Of a stretch of DNA of 64,000 nt, positions 61,288 through 64,000 are shown piece by piece. Both the position numbers and the translations under genes were made by a program. Below the pieces are notes generated by a model. That model was not told the DNA's origin and searched no databases. It saw only the letters and a program-made list of their open reading frames with translations. Each line of letters starts with the position of its first letter. Positions within the stretch are counted from its first letter, which is position 1. Source of the stretch: Parapedobacter sp037190485 (GTDB lineage Bacteria; Bacteroidota; Bacteroidia; Sphingobacteriales; Sphingobacteriaceae); NCBI GenBank assembly GCA_037190485.1, contig JBBCJB010000030.1:1-64000 (forward strand), given 5' to 3'.

Positions 61288-61295
61288 CAAATATA
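61288..61295 (-). promoter_or_regulatory. -7 element of the FKBP operon
   Basis: TATATTTG on the minus strand, 64 bp upstream of ATG 61224; no standard -33 box. Confidence 0.45.
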
Positions 61296-61334
61296 GGTAA
61301 GCTCGCCGATGTCTCATCGGCCAATGCAAAAAAG

Positions 61335-62549
61335 TTACGCGCCGGCCTTTTTCAGGTTCGGAAGCAACGCCGCAACGATACCGATCAATGGCAGGAACGA
61401 GCAGCAATGGTAGACAAAGTCGATGCCCTCATGATCGGCGAGTTTGCCCAGCACCGCCGAACCGATGCCGCCCATGCCGAAGGCGAACCCAAAAAACAAG
61501 CCTGAAACCAGCCCCACATTGCCGGGCAGGAGTTCCTGGGCGTACACGAGGATGGCCGAGAACGCGGATGCGATGATGACGCCGATCACGAACGAAAGGA
61601 TGACGGTCCAGAAGAGGTTGGCATACGGCAGTGCCAACGCAAAGGGCGAAGCCCCGAGGATGGACAGCCAGATGACGTATTTTCGGCCGATGCGGTCGCC
61701 CACCGGCCCGCCGATCATCGTACCCGCCGCCACGGCGAAGAGGAAGACAAACAGATACAGCTGCGAATGCTGCACGGACACCCCGAACTTCTCCATCAGG
61801 TAGAACGTATAATAGCTCGTGAGGCTGGCAAAGTAAAAGTATTTGGAAAAGATGAGCACCAGCAGCACGCCAATCGAAATCACCACCGTCTTGCGCGGCA
61901 GCGACCGGTGCACCGCACCGCTGACCTTGTTCTTGCGCAAAATGTAATTACGGATGGACTTGGGCTTGTACCATTTGCCCACGCGGTATAGGATGATGAT
62001 GGCGGTGAGCGCGGCAAACGAAAACCAGATGACATTGAAGCGCCCGAAGGGGGCGATCAACATGGCGGCCAACAACGGGCCGATGGCGCTTCCGGCGTTG
62101 CCACCCACCTGAAAGAGCGACTGCGCGAATCCACGGCGGCCGCCGGAAGCCACATACGCCATGCGCGACGCTTCGGGATGGAACACCGAGGAGCCGGCAC
62201 CCACAAAGGCGACGGCCACCAACAACCAACCGTAACTCGGCGCCAACGCCAGCATCACCAGGCCGGTCAAGCTGAAACCCATGCCCACGGGCAGCGCGTA
62301 TGGGTAGGGTTTGCTATCGGTAATCATCCCGACCAATGGTTGCAGCAACGACGAAGACAGCTGGAACACCAGCGTGATCATCCCGATCTGCGAGAAGCTC
62401 AATTGGAAGGAATCCTTCACGATCGGGTAGATGGCCGGGATCAGCGACTGGATGGTGTCATTGAGCAGGTGGGAGAAGCTCAACGCAAACAAAACGGGGT
62501 AGATGGTGGCGGATACGTGCTTCTTTACGGTGGATTCTTCGGTGTCCAT
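61335..62549 (-). CDS. MFS exporter of the fosmidomycin-resistance (Fsr) type
   Basis: 404 residues from ATG 62549, 12 membrane helices. FSHLLNDTIQSLIPAIYPIV, LQPLVGMITDSKPYPYALPV, the SSVFHPEASRMAYVASGGRR motif and the second-half GGPVGDRIGRKYVIWLSILG are characteristic of the Fsr-like MFS group. Such proteins export drugs or metabolites; the substrate here is not known. A TACCTTTG box (62571-62578) lies just upstream. Confidence 0.9.
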   Translation of the reverse strand: MDTEESTVKKHVSATIYPVLFALSFSHLLNDTIQSLIPAIYPIVKDSFQLSFSQIGMITLVFQLSSSLLQPLVGMITDSKPYPYALPVGMGFSLTGLVMLALAPSYGWLLVAVAFVGAGSSVFHPEASRMAYVASGGRRGFAQSLFQVGGNAGSAIGPLLAAMLIAPFGRFNVIWFSFAALTAIIILYRVGKWYKPKSIRNYILRKNKVSGAVHRSLPRKTVVISIGVLLVLIFSKYFYFASLTSYYTFYLMEKFGVSVQHSQLYLFVFLFAVAAGTMIGGPVGDRIGRKYVIWLSILGASPFALALPYANLFWTVILSFVIGVIIASAFSAILVYAQELLPGNVGLVSGLFFGFAFGMGGIGSAVLGKLADHEGIDFVYHCCSFLPLIGIVAALLPNLKKAGA

Positions 62550-62570
62550 GGATGCGGTGAAATAACCCGC

Positions 62571-62578
62571 CAAAGGTA
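62571..62578 (-). promoter_or_regulatory. -7 element of the MFS gene
   Basis: TACCTTTG on the minus strand, 21 bp upstream of ATG 62549. Confidence 0.5.
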
Positions 62579-62605
62579 CGAAATCCAATCAAAACGGGCA
62601 CCCCA

Positions 62606-62652
62606 TAAAAAAGACGGGCCAGAACACCGTATGGCCGCCCCGACACCGTCTT
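62606..62652 (-). terminator. terminator after the PorP/SprF gene
   Basis: On the minus strand AAGACGG (62646-62652) / CCGTCTT (62611-62617), with a GGCGGCC/GGCC-rich interior, then a T run (62605-62612). It lies 17 bp after the stop at 62669. Confidence 0.7.
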
Positions 62653-62668
62653 AACCAAAAAAACAATC

Positions 62669-63586
62669 CTACAACACCAGCTTCAACGAAAGTTCGAAAT
62701 TGTTGCCGACATGTTGCTGGGCAATGGCCGTGGTTTCGGTCGAAAAGATGCCATAGACGTGTATGGTGGATGCGATGAATCCACCCAAGCCAAAACTCAT
62801 GCGTTTGGTATTGTGATACATCGCGTAGATACTGGCCGCGTCATTTGAAAAGGCCAGTTTCGCACCGGCATCCCAAAGGCGCTCGTTTTTCCGGAATTCC
62901 CGGAATGCCGCCTTGGGTTCGACGCTGCTGAGCAATCCACCGGCCGACAACGGCACCTTGTAGCTTACCGCCGTGAAAAAAAGCGGATTTTCGACCAGGT
63001 CTTGCTCATTATCGCGGAGATAGGCCCGGATATCGGGCAGGGCAACCTGCACATTGAGCCTACTGGACGTATAGGCCACGCCTAGGTCGCCATCGATGAA
63101 AGCCGGCCGTTCGTTGAAGCGGCCCACCGCGATGTCACCGCCGTCGCCTACCAGCCCACCGGTGATGCGTTCATCGGCCAAACCCAACGACAGGCCGAAA
63201 TGCAGCCGCTGGCTTTCGTTGAGCGGCAGGTGGTAGGCATAGGTGAGCACTCCACGGGTCCGTTTCATCAAGCCCGCCTTGTCGTTGTAGACGTTCAACC
63301 CCAACCCTACCCGATCGAACCCGTATTCTACGGTGATGGCTTGGGATGCGGGGCCTCCCGGAATGGAACTCCACTGGCGTCGGGCGTTCAGGCCGACACC
63401 CCAGCCGGAGGTAATCCCGGCCATTGCCGGGTTGCCTAGGTATTGATTGTAGAAGAACTGCGCCCCGAAGGGATTGAGTTGGGCCCGGCTGGGCGTTGCC
63501 CATGAAAGTAACAGTGCAACGATGCCCATTACCGTGGAAATATTCGTTCTCATCGCTATTGTTAATTTTTCTGACGTGATGTTCAT
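62669..63586 (-). CDS. PorP/SprF-family type IX secretion membrane protein
   Basis: 305 residues. ATG 63586 is preferred because AGGAGGG lies 8 nt upstream; a second Met at 63553 would shorten the signal. After the signal (VMGIVALLLSWATPSRAQ) come LNPFGAQFFYNQYLGNPAMA and repeated amphipathic strands of the PorP/SprF beta-barrel. SprF-like proteins are encoded beside, and needed for, T9SS substrates with type B (CHU_C) sorting domains; the gene just upstream ends in that domain. Confidence 0.9.
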   Translation of the reverse strand: MNITSEKLTIAMRTNISTVMGIVALLLSWATPSRAQLNPFGAQFFYNQYLGNPAMAGITSGWGVGLNARRQWSSIPGGPASQAITVEYGFDRVGLGLNVYNDKAGLMKRTRGVLTYAYHLPLNESQRLHFGLSLGLADERITGGLVGDGGDIAVGRFNERPAFIDGDLGVAYTSSRLNVQVALPDIRAYLRDNEQDLVENPLFFTAVSYKVPLSAGGLLSSVEPKAAFREFRKNERLWDAGAKLAFSNDAASIYAMYHNTKRMSFGLGGFIASTIHVYGIFSTETTAIAQQHVGNNFELSLKLVL

Positions 63587-63604
63587 GATGATACCCTCCT
63601 GCTG

Positions 63605-64000
63605 TTAATCCCTCACGATGGTAATGAATCCCCTGGCCCGTGCCCTTGCGTCGCCGAAATCAATGATGTAGTAGTACGTATCTTCCCGCAGCGGGCTACC
63701 GTTGAACGTGCCGTTCCAATCGTTGGCATATCCGCGCTTTGTGTAGAGGATACGGCCTGATTTATCGAAAATACGCACTTCGTGGTTGGGGTACATGTCG
63801 AGGTTTTCGACCACCCAGGTGTCGTTCACCCCGTCGCCATTGGGCGTAAGGATATTGGTCGCCTTGATCGCGGCGTAATCGTCAATCACTTCGATGGTGA
63901 TTTCGGACGCCATGCTGCATCCATTGGCGTTGGTACCCACGACACGGTAGGTCGTCGTGCGCGCCGGCCTCACCGTGAGGGTGGCTTGATTGAGCGATCC
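63605..64000 (-). CDS. C-terminal end of a large T9SS type B-sorted surface protein (cut by window edge)
   Basis: 132 codons are visible; the frame is open to the right edge. The visible start is the end of an Ig/PKD-like repeat (RTTTYRVVGTNANGCSMASE), followed by the CHU_C gliding-motility-associated sorting domain: ILTPNGDGVNDTWVVENLDM, HEVRIFDKSGRILYTKRGY, WNGTFNGSPLREDTYYYIID and a final GFITIVRD. The protein is exported through the type IX system and attached to the cell surface. The PorP/SprF partner gene follows after 18 bp. Confidence 0.92.
   Translation of the reverse strand, partial: GSLNQATLTVRPARTTTYRVVGTNANGCSMASEITIEVIDDYAAIKATNILTPNGDGVNDTWVVENLDMYPNHEVRIFDKSGRILYTKRGYANDWNGTFNGSPLREDTYYYIIDFGDARARARGFITIVRD

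Overview
The window reads as a chromosome segment of a Bacteroidota bacterium, most likely of the Sphingobacteriaceae type (Parapedobacter/Pedobacter-like, inferred from gene content only). The grounds are SusC/SusD pairs, an ECF sigma/FecR pair, a PorP/SprF and a CHU_C (type B) sorting domain of the type IX secretion system, a glutamine synthetase III, a DUF3276 PUR-like protein, and many promoters of the Bacteroidota form TTG-N19..21-TAnnTTTG. Housekeeping stretches are about 57-60% GC.

Layout. 1-10.6 kb: a SusC(STN)-SusD-thioredoxin locus under an ECF sigma/anti-sigma pair. The GC content falls sharply (75% to about 45%) inside susC, and fecR carries several in-frame palindromic repeat elements; an Rpn-type nuclease gene sits between sigma and fecR. 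10.9-13.5 kb: XRE and TetR regulators and a small FN3/membrane-protein operon. 13.6-14.2 kb: very GC-rich DNA with no gene I can support. 14.2-19.6 kb: the most interesting region, a lower-GC operon-like block of seven tightly packed genes, with vsr downstream. It encodes a LOG-type nucleosidase, two tandem dCTP-deaminase-like proteins (one with the catalytic Glu changed to Gln), a SAM methyltransferase, a membrane protein, a metallophosphoesterase and a stand-alone alanyl-tRNA-synthetase-like catalytic domain. I know no described system with this set; it looks like a nucleotide-derived metabolite or defence pathway.

19.6-31.5 kb: cvfB, a Gfo/Idh oxidoreductase, a gluconolactonase-like lipoprotein, a REC / unknown / CBS-histidine-kinase cluster, a GMC dehydrogenase with its small subunit, a deoxyhypusine-synthase-like/unknown/rdgB operon, and fabG with a LuxE-like synthetase. 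31.5-40.3 kb: a zinc metallopeptidase, a PUR-like protein, a LiaF-like/LytS/LytTR operon, a serine hydrolase and a YbbAP-like ABC exporter. 40.8-46.8 kb: glnN, then a SAM-I riboswitch controlling metY with hom behind it. 46.8-54.1 kb: an NtrC-like regulator with an altered GAFTGA loop, rnpB, clpB and a hybrid histidine kinase with an Hpt tail. 54.1-64 kb: mazG, a fatty acid desaturase, trpS, a deoxynucleoside kinase, kdsB, a secreted sugar isomerase-like protein, an aldo/keto reductase, FKBP, an Fsr-like MFS exporter, PorP/SprF and the end of a large T9SS-secreted protein.

Functional logic: the left part senses and imports a nutrient at the cell surface; the middle island is probably acquired; the right part is mostly core metabolism and envelope upkeep. 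No tRNA, rRNA operon, CRISPR array or complete insertion sequence was seen.
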